Below, one piece after another: positions 16,979-25,800 of a DNA stretch of 36,738 nucleotides. Location: the NCBI GenBank assembly GCA_024692885.1, contig JAILLZ010000038.1:1-36738 (forward strand), read 5' to 3'. The translations under genes were made by a program, and so were the position numbers. This stretch comes from Lachnospiraceae bacterium (GTDB taxonomy: Bacteria; Bacillota; Clostridia; Lachnospirales; Lachnospiraceae). Each line of letters begins with the position of its first letter. The first letter of the stretch is position 1. Under the pieces are notes generated by a model, which was not told the origin of the DNA, searched no databases, and worked only from the letters and a program-made list of their open reading frames with translations.

Positions 16979-18259
16979 TTAACCTAATTTTTCTTTTCCA
17001 CCCATGTATGGTCTTAATGCTTCAGGGATTGAAACACTTCCGTCGGCATTGAGATTGTTCTCCAAAAATGCGATGAGCATTCTAGGTGGAGCAACTACGG
17101 TATTGTTAAGTGTATGTGCGAAATACTTGTTTCCGTCTTTGTCCTTTACTCTGATTTTAAGACGCCTTGCCTGAGCATCTCCGAGGTTTGAACAGCTTCC
17201 TACCTCAAAGTATTTCTTCTGTCTTGGTGACCAAGCCTCTACGTCACAGCTCTTAACCTTAAGATCAGCGAGGTCTCCTGAACAGCACTCAAGTGTTCTT
17301 ACAGGAATGTCAAGGCTTCTGAAAAGGTCTACAGTGTTCTTCCAAAGCTTGTCGTACCATTCTTTAGACTCCTCAGGTTTGCAGACAACAATCATCTCCT
17401 GCTTTTCGAACTGATGGATTCTGTATACACCACGCTCCTCGATTCCGTGAGCACCCTTCTCTTTTCTGAAACATGGAGAATAGCTTGTAAGTGTGTATGG
17501 AAGCTTCTCCTCCTCATTGATTGTATCGATGAACTTTCCAATCATTGAGTGCTCTGATGTTCCGATAAGGTAAAGATCCTCGCCCTCAATCTTGTACATC
17601 ATGGCATCCATCTCGTCAAAGCTCATAACGCCTGTAACAACGTTGCTTCTGATCATGAATGGAGGTATTACGTATGTAAATCCTCTGTCGATCATGAAAT
17701 CTCTTGCGTAAGAGATAACTGCTGAATGAAGTCTTGCGATGTCGCCCATGAGGTAGTAGAATCCGTTTCCTGCTACCTTTCCTGCAGCATCCAAATCGAT
17801 TCCGTTGAATTTCTCCATAATCTCTGTGTGATATGGAATTTCAAAATCAGGAACAACAGGCTCTCCGAACTTTTCGATTTCTACGTTGCAGCTGTCATCC
17901 TTTCCGATAGGTACAGAAGGATCGATGATGTTTGGAATAACCATCATTCTCTTTGTTACTTCTTCTGCAAGCTCACGCTCCATGGCCTCGAGCTCTTCAA
18001 GTCTCTTGGCATCCTTTGCAACCTGCTCTTTAACTGCTTCAGCCTCTTCCTTCTTGCCCTGAGCCATAAGTGCACCGATCTGCTTTGAAATCTTGTTCTT
18101 GTTGGCTCTTAAGTTGTCTGCCTCCTGCTTAGCGACTCTTGACTTTGCATCAAGCTCTATTACTTCATCAACCAATGGAAGCTTGTGATCTTCAAACTTC
18201 TTTTTGATGTTCTCTTTAACCACATCCGGGTTCTCACGTAAAAATTTAAGATCTAACAT
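16979..18259 (-). CDS. serS: Seryl-tRNA synthetase
   Basis: Charges tRNA-Ser (and tRNA-Sec) with serine. The 426-residue protein has the long antiparallel coiled coil that grips the tRNA (about 25-100, rich in Lys/Glu/Ala). The class II core shows motif 2 as PCFRKEKG...GVYRIHQFEKQE (about 264-290), TGVMSF, SCSNLGDAQARR, and motif 3 in NNTVVAPPRMLIAFLEN. Length and start are normal. It lies only 19 bases after a glycosyltransferase gene and has no T-box leader, the control usual for this class of gene in Firmicutes. Its transcription probably comes from the glycosyltransferase promoter at 19204-19232. Confidence 0.96.
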   Translation of the reverse strand: MLDLKFLRENPDVVKENIKKKFEDHKLPLVDEVIELDAKSRVAKQEADNLRANKNKISKQIGALMAQGKKEEAEAVKEQVAKDAKRLEELEAMERELAEEVTKRMMVIPNIIDPSVPIGKDDSCNVEIEKFGEPVVPDFEIPYHTEIMEKFNGIDLDAAGKVAGNGFYYLMGDIARLHSAVISYARDFMIDRGFTYVIPPFMIRSNVVTGVMSFDEMDAMMYKIEGEDLYLIGTSEHSMIGKFIDTINEEEKLPYTLTSYSPCFRKEKGAHGIEERGVYRIHQFEKQEMIVVCKPEESKEWYDKLWKNTVDLFRSLDIPVRTLECCSGDLADLKVKSCDVEAWSPRQKKYFEVGSCSNLGDAQARRLKIRVKDKDGNKYFAHTLNNTVVAPPRMLIAFLENNLNADGSVSIPEALRPYMGGKEKLG

Positions 18260-18278
18260 ATCTCTCTTTTTCTCCTCA

Positions 18279-19172
18279 CTAAAGCATTCTGTTTATAAGA
18301 TAAAGGCAGTTTACAACATGATTGTCCAATGTTCTCTGTCTGTATATCTTCGATGTAAATACAAGTTTTATGCGGGCTGTCACGCTCTTTCTCGATGCAA
18401 GAAGCAAATCCACAAGGGCATCCTTTTCCGGATCGTCTCTGTAGAGTTTCTTGAAATCTTCCAACTGACGTCCGAGTTTTCCGCGGCTCTTTTTAAGATA
18501 TTCCCACTTATTTCTTATCATGACAAGAGTGCTTCTGCTGGCGCCAAGCTTGTTACCGCCGTGCTGTCTGTAATAAATAAAAGCATCCTCGTCAAAAATA
18601 ACCGTTCCAATGTAGGAGGCTACAAGATAAGCCCACCAATCATGCCAGATTGCATGCTCCGGCAAATGTGTCTTGATATTATCAACAAGCTCCTTATTCA
18701 TAACACAGGTACATCCGGTACAAATGGTCTCTATAAGAGCATTTCCAAAGCCCGCTGTGTACGAAGGCATGTTGCTGTTATCCAACGGATTGAGTTTTCC
18801 GTCGGTAAGTATCTGGTTACTGCAATAAAGCGCCGGCCCATCGACTTTTTCAAGTTTTTTTACCGCTTCCTCAAGTTTATTCGGAAGCCAATAATCGTCC
18901 TGATCGGAAAAAGCCACGTAATCAGCATCACTCTTCGCAACAAGATTTAAAAAGCTTTTGGTAAGTCCAATATTCTTTTCCGAAAAGATAACCAGCTTAT
19001 CGTGGGTCTTTTGGTAATCATTTAAAAGCGAAACCGTACTGTCTGTGGAACCGTCGTCTCTAACCAGAACCTCGACTTCCGGATAAGTCTGGGCAAAAAT
19101 GCTGTCCAGCTGCTCTATTATATATTTTTCTCCGTTATATGCAGACATAAGAACCTGCAGTTTCTTTGCCAT
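18279..19172 (-). CDS. Family 2 glycosyltransferase, rhamnosyltransferase-like
   Basis: A cytosolic GT-A transferase that probably adds a sugar to an envelope polysaccharide. The 297 residues start with SAYNGEKYIIEQLDSI, followed by RDDGSTD (nucleotide binding) and SDQDDYW with the metal-binding DQD. HDWW (in WHDWW) and YRQHGGN follow, as in RgpB-like rhamnosyltransferases. There is no membrane segment. AAGGAG lies four bases before an ATG at 19175 and seven before one at 19172; I take 19172 for its spacing. An upstream in-frame ATG at 19292 would overlap the metallo-beta-lactamase gene and lies before the promoter. Donor and acceptor sugars cannot be told from sequence. Confidence 0.88.
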   Translation of the reverse strand: MAKKLQVLMSAYNGEKYIIEQLDSIFAQTYPEVEVLVRDDGSTDSTVSLLNDYQKTHDKLVIFSEKNIGLTKSFLNLVAKSDADYVAFSDQDDYWLPNKLEEAVKKLEKVDGPALYCSNQILTDGKLNPLDNSNMPSYTAGFGNALIETICTGCTCVMNKELVDNIKTHLPEHAIWHDWWAYLVASYIGTVIFDEDAFIYYRQHGGNKLGASRSTLVMIRNKWEYLKKSRGKLGRQLEDFKKLYRDDPEKDALVDLLLASRKSVTARIKLVFTSKIYRQRTLDNHVVNCLYLINRML

Positions 19173-19203
19173 CATTGTTCTCCTTATGTTTCCAAACAGA
19201 TAG

Positions 19204-19233
19204 ATTATATCGGCTTGACTTATAACGGTCAAG
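19204..19233 (-). promoter_or_regulatory. Promoter with overlapping dyad for glycosyltransferase-serS
   Basis: TTGACC (19227-19232) and the perfect TATAAT (19204-19209) are 17 bases apart. A 6-bp inverted repeat, cttgac (19214-19219) and gtcaag (19228-19233), covers the -35 box and most of the spacer, the position of a repressor site. The start would fall near 19197, about 25 bases before the ATG. Confidence 0.8.
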
Positions 19234-19236
19234 TTT

Positions 19237-20826
19237 TTATCTGAGCGGAAGGGAATTAGGGGCAGTTTCAAAGCAATAAACCGCAGCCCCAAGTTCGGAT
19301 CTCAACAGTTTTCTGTTTTCTACTGTAGTGTATCTGTCAAGTTGGTTGGTCCATACTGAATACGGTGCATCAAACAGCGCAACACTAGGAGCCACCGTTC
19401 TGTAGAAATCAGCCTTCAAACCGCCGTTTCCGTGATGTCCCATCTGAAGGTAATCAGATTTGAGGAAATCTCCGTACTCCTCGAGGAGATACTCACTCAT
19501 CTTCTTTCCGACATCTGAGCAGAAAAGCATTGACTGCTCTTTGTTTTCTATCTTGAACATCATCGAACCGTCGTTCAAAAGGTCGTCAGAAAGTTCATCC
19601 ACATACTCGTCATATGCATTTAAGACGGTGAACGTAAGTCCGTCAAAATCCAATACATCACCTTTGTGTACATAGTTGATGTCCTCAATTCCAAGTGAGA
19701 GGAAATCGTTGTATGCATCCACCGAATCCCAGGAAGCTTCCTCCATAATGAGTTCAGGATCTGCCATATCCACTGTGTATATTTCTCCGATCTTTATTCC
19801 GTCCGGATTTTTGTATATTGCATTGAATACGGATATGTGGTCATCGTGCGGGTGTGTGAGTATCCATGCATCCACATCATTTCCCAACATCTTCAGTACA
19901 TATCTCACCGATTCTTCATATTCCGGCATTCCGCCATCCACCAGTATGGTGTAGCCCTCTATATTCTGGATAACATAGCACATCTGCTGGTTTCCGTAGT
20001 AATCTCCGTACTGAGTTATAAGCCATACATCACTGTAATCCTCTGCAAGCGCATAAACAGCGTTTTCTCCGGCTTCTCCGACAATCTCAAAACCTGCCGC
20101 TGTGAGTATTGCTTTGCTGTTATCATCGTTTGGATAGATAACATACGGGATATCCCATCTTTCCATGTAGAACGCCAAAGCGGTTCCGCTTAGGTTTGTC
20201 TGGCTTATGGTGTCAAAAAGCTGTCTGGATCTCTCATCCATATCCTGCGCTCTCAACGCGTTTCTTCCGTACGGCATCTTTATGTTAGCATCGTATATTC
20301 TGACTTCGCAGAGCACATCTTCATCTGCCACGACTACCATAGGCTCAATGCCTTTTTGACTCGAATCGTCCTCTATGATGGTGCAAAGAGCAAGCGTCTC
20401 GGAATCCAATTTGTGAAGATTGAGCTTGTCTGCATATTCATATCTGTCATAAACAGCCACTCCGCTGCTCACTATCACCAACGCACCAAGCGCAACCAGC
20501 GCTGCTTTCTTTATTCTTCCCTCGGCTGAGGAAATCACCTTTGTCAGAGCATAGGCTATGATTATCTCGTCAGGCAGGAGCCAGAACATTCTCCAATAGA
20601 CATCCTGACCTATCATAAGAGTTGCTATGACATAAGCTGTCGGTGGCAAAAAATACAACAGCCAGAAGATAATCGAATACCAGACAAAAGTTTTTTCCCT
20701 CACATCTCTCTTCTTGCGACCTTTGTATACGAGATACATAAAAGCAACTATGAAGACCGTGAGATATGCCGAGGTCCCGAAATATGTATTTAGTTTTAAC
20801 CATGCATTACCAAATGCAAGTTCCAT
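19237..20826 (-). CDS. Membrane-anchored MBL-fold hydrolase (fusion)
   Basis: A 529-residue fusion. Residues 1-130 hold four predicted membrane helices (about 17-35, 47-70, 78-97 and 107-127). The basic loop KGRKKRD after helix 1 places the C-terminal part outside the membrane. A soluble region follows (about 130-270, with MPYGRNA). A metallo-beta-lactamase fold then begins near 275: LVDGG, H325-x-H327-x-D329-H330, CSDV and GHHGN, as in ComEC-like enzymes. The substrate is unknown; wall-polymer phosphodiesters are one guess. A good ribosome site (GAGGA) precedes the ATG. It lies 32 bases after the DUF6077-like gene, so the two probably work as a pair. Confidence 0.82.
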   Translation of the reverse strand: MELAFGNAWLKLNTYFGTSAYLTVFIVAFMYLVYKGRKKRDVREKTFVWYSIIFWLLYFLPPTAYVIATLMIGQDVYWRMFWLLPDEIIIAYALTKVISSAEGRIKKAALVALGALVIVSSGVAVYDRYEYADKLNLHKLDSETLALCTIIEDDSSQKGIEPMVVVADEDVLCEVRIYDANIKMPYGRNALRAQDMDERSRQLFDTISQTNLSGTALAFYMERWDIPYVIYPNDDNSKAILTAAGFEIVGEAGENAVYALAEDYSDVWLITQYGDYYGNQQMCYVIQNIEGYTILVDGGMPEYEESVRYVLKMLGNDVDAWILTHPHDDHISVFNAIYKNPDGIKIGEIYTVDMADPELIMEEASWDSVDAYNDFLSLGIEDINYVHKGDVLDFDGLTFTVLNAYDEYVDELSDDLLNDGSMMFKIENKEQSMLFCSDVGKKMSEYLLEEYGDFLKSDYLQMGHHGNGGLKADFYRTVAPSVALFDAPYSVWTNQLDRYTTVENRKLLRSELGAAVYCFETAPNSLPLR

Positions 20827-20858
20827 ATATCATCCTCTTTTATTCTTTGTCGAAGTAA

Positions 20859-21881
20859 CTATTTTATGTAAACGTATATCACTGCCAAAATAAGATTCGG
20901 AACGACGGCTATTACTGCCGGAATCCACGCATCAAGCTTTTTATTTACAAACAGGTATGTCAGCATTCCGATGCCAAGTGCCAGCGGTCCCATAAGTATA
21001 CCCATTGAAGACACGTAAGCACAGGATATCATTAACACGAACAAATAAATGAATTCTCTCATCTTCACTTCTTTTGCATGTGAGATCAGAAATTCTATGA
21101 TTGCCGGAATCAAAATCGCCGCAAGAACTGCTTTCCCCTGCCAAATTCTTACCGAAAGAACATTTCCCGTTGTTCGCACTGTGACAGAACCGAACTCATA
21201 TATCAAAGCAATGAAAAATACAAACATACCCTGCTTTTTTGCGTCGTCCTTAAAGAGTTCCCTTGCTATGAGAAAAAGCACAACGTAGGCCGCAAGCACA
21301 AATACCAGCGGGATAAAGGTGTGAGCAATTATTGCCACATGAACACCGCTGATTTTTGAAAGAAAACTGTAAAACAATGGGAAAGGTGACAAAATGTATC
21401 TTGAATCAATCTCCGTATACAAGTCTCCCGTATATGGATTGTACTGATACATTGTATCCGTCGCCAGAGACGTACTTGCCGTGGCAAGGTAGAAAGCGTC
21501 ATCATCGTTCGGATTCATCTTGAAAAAATAGAAAAACATCTGAAGCAGCATAATTGCGCCGGCCAACAACCAATATATGTTAAGCCCCTTCAGATTTTTT
21601 AAAGTTCCGGTAATATATGAAAACAGATTTTTTCTCTCTGTGATTATTCCAAGTAATATCAAAACAGCCAAAGCTATCTCCGCTGCTCTAACAAAGGAAG
21701 TAAGGCTGAAATGAAAATAGATCATAGGGAGAGACAAAAGTTCAAAACAGGCAAATATGCTTATCCATCCGTTTATGAACAGTCTCGCAAAAGATTTTTC
21801 ACTTTTCTGCCAGGCCGTAAGCGGCAATCCGGTTAAAATCGGCACCAAAACTATAAGCGCCAACAATATGAAATATCTCAT
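20859..21881 (-). CDS. DUF6077-like polytopic membrane protein
   Basis: An integral membrane protein of 340 residues with about nine or ten hydrophobic helices. A conserved-looking extracytoplasmic segment near 122-165 contains NPNDDDAFYL, YNPYTGDLY and RYILSPFP. RIWQGKA and SSMGI follow in later loops. The layout resembles membrane glycosyltransferases of the GT-C kind, with acidic residues (DDD) at the outer face, but the function is not established. The family name is from memory of these motifs. It ends abruptly after a helix, and the next gene begins with further helices. The two may be halves of one larger membrane unit. It is preceded by AGGGG. Confidence 0.7.
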   Translation of the reverse strand: MRYFILLALIVLVPILTGLPLTAWQKSEKSFARLFINGWISIFACFELLSLPMIYFHFSLTSFVRAAEIALAVLILLGIITERKNLFSYITGTLKNLKGLNIYWLLAGAIMLLQMFFYFFKMNPNDDDAFYLATASTSLATDTMYQYNPYTGDLYTEIDSRYILSPFPLFYSFLSKISGVHVAIIAHTFIPLVFVLAAYVVLFLIARELFKDDAKKQGMFVFFIALIYEFGSVTVRTTGNVLSVRIWQGKAVLAAILIPAIIEFLISHAKEVKMREFIYLFVLMISCAYVSSMGILMGPLALGIGMLTYLFVNKKLDAWIPAVIAVVPNLILAVIYVYIK

Positions 21882-21901
21882 GTTTTTCCCCTACAATTTT
21901 G

Positions 21902-22861
21902 TTAGTTTCCAAAATATGCATCTACTCCGTTTGCCATACCTTCCGCCAGCTTGTACTGGTAATCGGAATTGTTAAGGTTGGAATCCTCTGTCGGATTTGT
22001 CATAAATCCCATCTCGACAATGGTTACCGGAACGGTGCTCCAGTTTATTCCGGACATGTTGTCCACTTCCGAAACGCCCTTGTTTGCGGCGCCCGTTGCA
22101 TTGCAAAGTCCGTTTACGACCGCCTCTGACAATCGTCTTGAACTTGAATACAAATTACTGTTGTACGGATTTGACGATGTCATACACATGGTCAAAGCTC
22201 CATTTGTGCTCGAATCGTTAACTCCGTTTCCATGGAGTCTTATGAATGCTTCCGCGCCTGCATTTGTAGCAATTGCAGCACGCTCTGCATTACTTATATT
22301 AACATCATTGCTCTCTCGTGTCATCACCACAGTGTATCCTCTGTTCACAAGGACTTCCTTGAGTTTGAGAGCAACATTTAAAGTCATCTGATACTCAGGT
22401 ATTCCTGTAGCAACACCTGTTGTTCCGCTTGAAACCTTGGCCTTTGTCTCGTTTGCTCCCGGTCCTATAGGTTCCTGCTCGCTGTTTCCGTGTGTCTGAT
22501 GTCCCGGATCGATGCAGACTATATGTCCGCCGGTGACAACCTGAGCGGTTTCTGTTTCCGTATTGTTTTCTGTCTCTGTAGTGACCTCTGTCTCAGAAGC
22601 GATTTCGGTTTCTGTTTCAGTATAACTTTCCGAATTTAAGTCGTTTTCTGATGTTGTTTCAATTTCCGATGATGTGTCAATCTCCGACGCTGTCTCGGTT
22701 TCCGATGATGTGTCAATCTCCGACGCTGTCTCGGTTTCCACAACGGCTTCAGTCACCTCAGTACCCGAAGCTTCTGTGTTTTTGTCTGCTCCACAGGCAG
22801 TGACACTTGCCAAAGCAAGTGTCACTCCAAGTGTAAGTATAATCTTTTTTAATTTAATCAT
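21902..22861 (-). CDS. Lipoprotein N-acetylmuramoyl-L-alanine amidase
   Basis: A surface lipoprotein that cuts the bond between MurNAc and L-Ala in peptidoglycan. Of 319 residues, 1-23 form a lipoprotein signal with Cys23 in VTACG as the likely lipidation site. A Glu/Thr/Ser-rich linker (24-108) follows, then an Amidase_3 domain (about 113-317). Its zinc ligands are visible as His in DPGHQTH, Glu in PEYQM and His in IRLHGNG, and the catalytic Glu in VEMGFMTN. The linker contains a 36-bp tandem duplication. It lies 37 bases after the larger amidase gene, so two amidases of different architecture are made from one transcript. Confidence 0.93.
   Translation of the reverse strand: MIKLKKIILTLGVTLALASVTACGADKNTEASGTEVTEAVVETETASEIDTSSETETASEIDTSSEIETTSENDLNSESYTETETEIASETEVTTETENNTETETAQVVTGGHIVCIDPGHQTHGNSEQEPIGPGANETKAKVSSGTTGVATGIPEYQMTLNVALKLKEVLVNRGYTVVMTRESNDVNISNAERAAIATNAGAEAFIRLHGNGVNDSSTNGALTMCMTSSNPYNSNLYSSSRRLSEAVVNGLCNATGAANKGVSEVDNMSGINWSTVPVTIVEMGFMTNPTEDSNLNNSDYQYKLAEGMANGVDAYFGN
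22663..22739. repeat. 36-bp tandem duplication in the amidase linker
   Basis: The 36-base unit at 22663-22698 is repeated exactly at 22699-22734, with a partial third copy of five bases. It encodes 12 residues (SEIDTSSETETA type) in frame, so copy-number change would lengthen or shorten the linker without breaking the gene. Confidence 0.9.
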
Positions 22862-22898
22862 TTCTTACAATAATCCTTAGCCTGTAATGAATTCATGT

Positions 22899-25800
22899 TT
22901 ATAATGACTTCATTTTTTCAATAAGGCTCATAAGCTTTGTGCCGTACTGTGTATCTGTTGCCCAGCTTCCGTTTCCAAGCTGCTCGACAACAATTGCTGT
23001 TCCTCTTCTGGCACCGTTTCCGTTTGCTCCGAAAGCAGCTGTCCATCTTGGGTCTACACAGGTCTGGCTCAATGCAGCCTTTGACGCATAACCTTTCATA
23101 TGCTGAACCTGAGCTCTGATTCCGGTGGTAACGTCCGCAAATGTTGCTCCGCTTGCTCCGTCATCTGTTGCACCGAGTCCGCTGAAGTTACACTGTGAAG
23201 CTGCTACCTGTCCGCCAAACTGAAGGTATCCTGTCTCTACACAAATCTGTGCAAAGATAACCTCTGCCTTTACGCCCTCGGCTTTTGATTCTGCAATAAC
23301 AATATCGCAAAACTTATCAAGTGTAGCTGCACCCTTGTCTGTGTATGTAGACGAAGGATATGATTTGCCTGATGCCTTGAACAGAGAAATCATCTGTGCC
23401 TTCGTTACCGCAGTGTCTCCCATAATTTCATAACCTGCCACAAGGCTGTATACTACTGATTCTGAACCGTAGCATGTTCCCGATGGAACTTCTGCTGTAG
23501 GTTTTACCTTGTAGTAATAGGTTGTATTCTTTGTGAGACCTGAGTCAGTAAAACTGTCTGTTTTAGAAGTTCCGACAAGACTGTAAATACCTTCTTCAGC
23601 ATCGCTTCTGTAAATTGCATATCCGGTAGCATTTTCAATTGCCTTCCAGCTTAATGTAATGCTTCCGTCTGTTACAAATGTGTAACCGCTAATAGTTGTT
23701 GCAGCCATTGTCACTGCATAGCTTGCAGCTGACTTTGAACTTGTCTTTGTCTTGGTGTAAGACTGAATCTTGTAATAGTATTTGTTGCCTGCTTTAACAG
23801 TCTTGTCATTGTAACTTACTGTACTGTTATCCTTTATTGTAGCGATTTTCTCGTACTTTGAAGTACTGTTAACGCTTCTGTAGATATAATATCCACTGGC
23901 ATTCTTATCTTTTTCCCAGGTAAGCTTAACCTTAGTGGTTGATGTCGAAAGAGTGGTTTTAAAAGCAGGTTTTTTGAGTGTCTTCTCACCCTTTGCTTTT
24001 CCAGGCTGTCCGTAATGCTTTTTACCGTCCACTTTTCTGATAACTACTATCTTGTAGTAATACTTCTGTCCCTCGGTAGGAACAGTGTCAGTATAGCTGT
24101 TCTTTGATGAACTAACGGTTCCGACAACTTCGTACTCGCCATCCTTCTTTGTGGATCTAAGGATTCTGTATCCGTTGCTTGCCTTAGCCTTATCCCACTT
24201 AACAGTAAGCTTGTTACTTGCAGAACTTGTAATAGTTTTAACGTTTACCTGATAAATAGCTTTTCCTGCAACAGGCTTTGAAGGGCTGCTGACTGAATCT
24301 CCTGCCACTGCCTCGACCTTATAATAATAAGTCTGATCTGTTGTGAGCTTCTTGTCAGTATAAGAGGTCTTGTTGGCATTTACAGTCTTAATCTTTGTAT
24401 ATGTACCCTTCTTTGAAGTACTTCTTAAGATGTTGTATTTCTTAGTTCCGTCAATCTTTGCCCATTTAATCTTGATTGATGTTGCCGATGTACTCTCAAC
24501 AGATGTTATTGAAGGCTGTGTGAGTGTAGTCACCGACTTGACGTTGCTGTATGAGGAATAACCTGTACCGTAAGATGTAGTGCTTAATGATTTAATCTTG
24601 TAGTAGTATGTTTTCCCTCCGGTAAGCTTCTTATCTGTATAGCTTGTTGTAGAGCCTTTCTTTATAGTCTTTACAAGCTCGTATCCACTGTCTTTTGCTG
24701 TACTTCTGTACACCTCGTAACCTGTGGCATTTGTTACCTTTTTCCATTTAACTACCGCTTTATCGCTTCCTGATGCGGAAATGGATTTAATCTTAGGTGT
24801 TTTTAAAACGGCTACCTCTGCAACACTGCTTGCAGCTCCGGTTCCTGTAAGTTTTCCGCTCCGAGTATAAGCGTAAACCTTATAATAGTATTTCTGTCCT
24901 GCCTTTACGCTCGTGTCAGTATATTTAACGCTTGCATCTCCCGAAGTTGAACCGATGTTTGTGTAGGTTCCGTTGCTTGAAGTGCTTCTGTAGATGTTGT
25001 ATCCGCTTGCACCGGTTACAGTCGTCCATTTCAGGTAAACACTGCTTCCGTCTTTCGCGTATGCCTTCTTAAACTTAGGTGCTTTAAGACATCTTCCCGC
25101 AACAACCGAAGAATATGTTCCGTAGCTGGTTGCATCATCTACTGTGGTATATGCTCTTACCTTGAAATAATAATCCGTGTTGTAGTCGGATACACTGACG
25201 ATTCCGGAAGTTGTATCCTTGGATGTAATTGTTTGGGCAAGGCTGTATGTTCCGTTCTCGGAAGTAGCCATGTAAAGCTCATATCCGTCGGCAAGATCTG
25301 CCTTTTCCCATACTACCTTAACTTTCTTTGACGCTTCTGACACAGCACCCGTGATAACCGCTGTGCTAGGCACCTTTACCTTTGCGGCCGATGAAAGTGA
25401 ACCTTCTTTTGTGCCGATTACCGTACTCAGTTTGTAATAGTAAGTAACGCCAGGCTCAACCTTTGTATCCTGATAATATGTTGTGTATTCGTTATTGATG
25501 GTGGCAATCTTCTTGTAATCGCTGTCACCTTTTTTTCTTCTGTAAAGCTTGTATGAAGAAACTCCGCTGACTGAATTCCAATAAACATTTACTGTGTTTC
25601 CGTCTGTCGCAACTGCCTGATTGATACCGATTCCCTTTGTGAGTCCGTAATACGCTGCGATTCCGCTTGCGTCAGCAACACCCAGTGCCTTGAGTCCGGC
25701 ATCTGTGCTAAGGAAGCTTGAAACATCCGAAGCATTTGACATGTACGCATGCTCAACAATGATTCCGGTGAATCCGTTCTCTTTTGCTTTTCTTATGATG

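Noticed and set aside
18204..18950. A 248-codon open frame on the plus strand
   Set aside because: It lies antisense to the glycosyltransferase and the start of serS, has no family signature and no ribosome site, and its residue pattern is that of a reverse-complement shadow.
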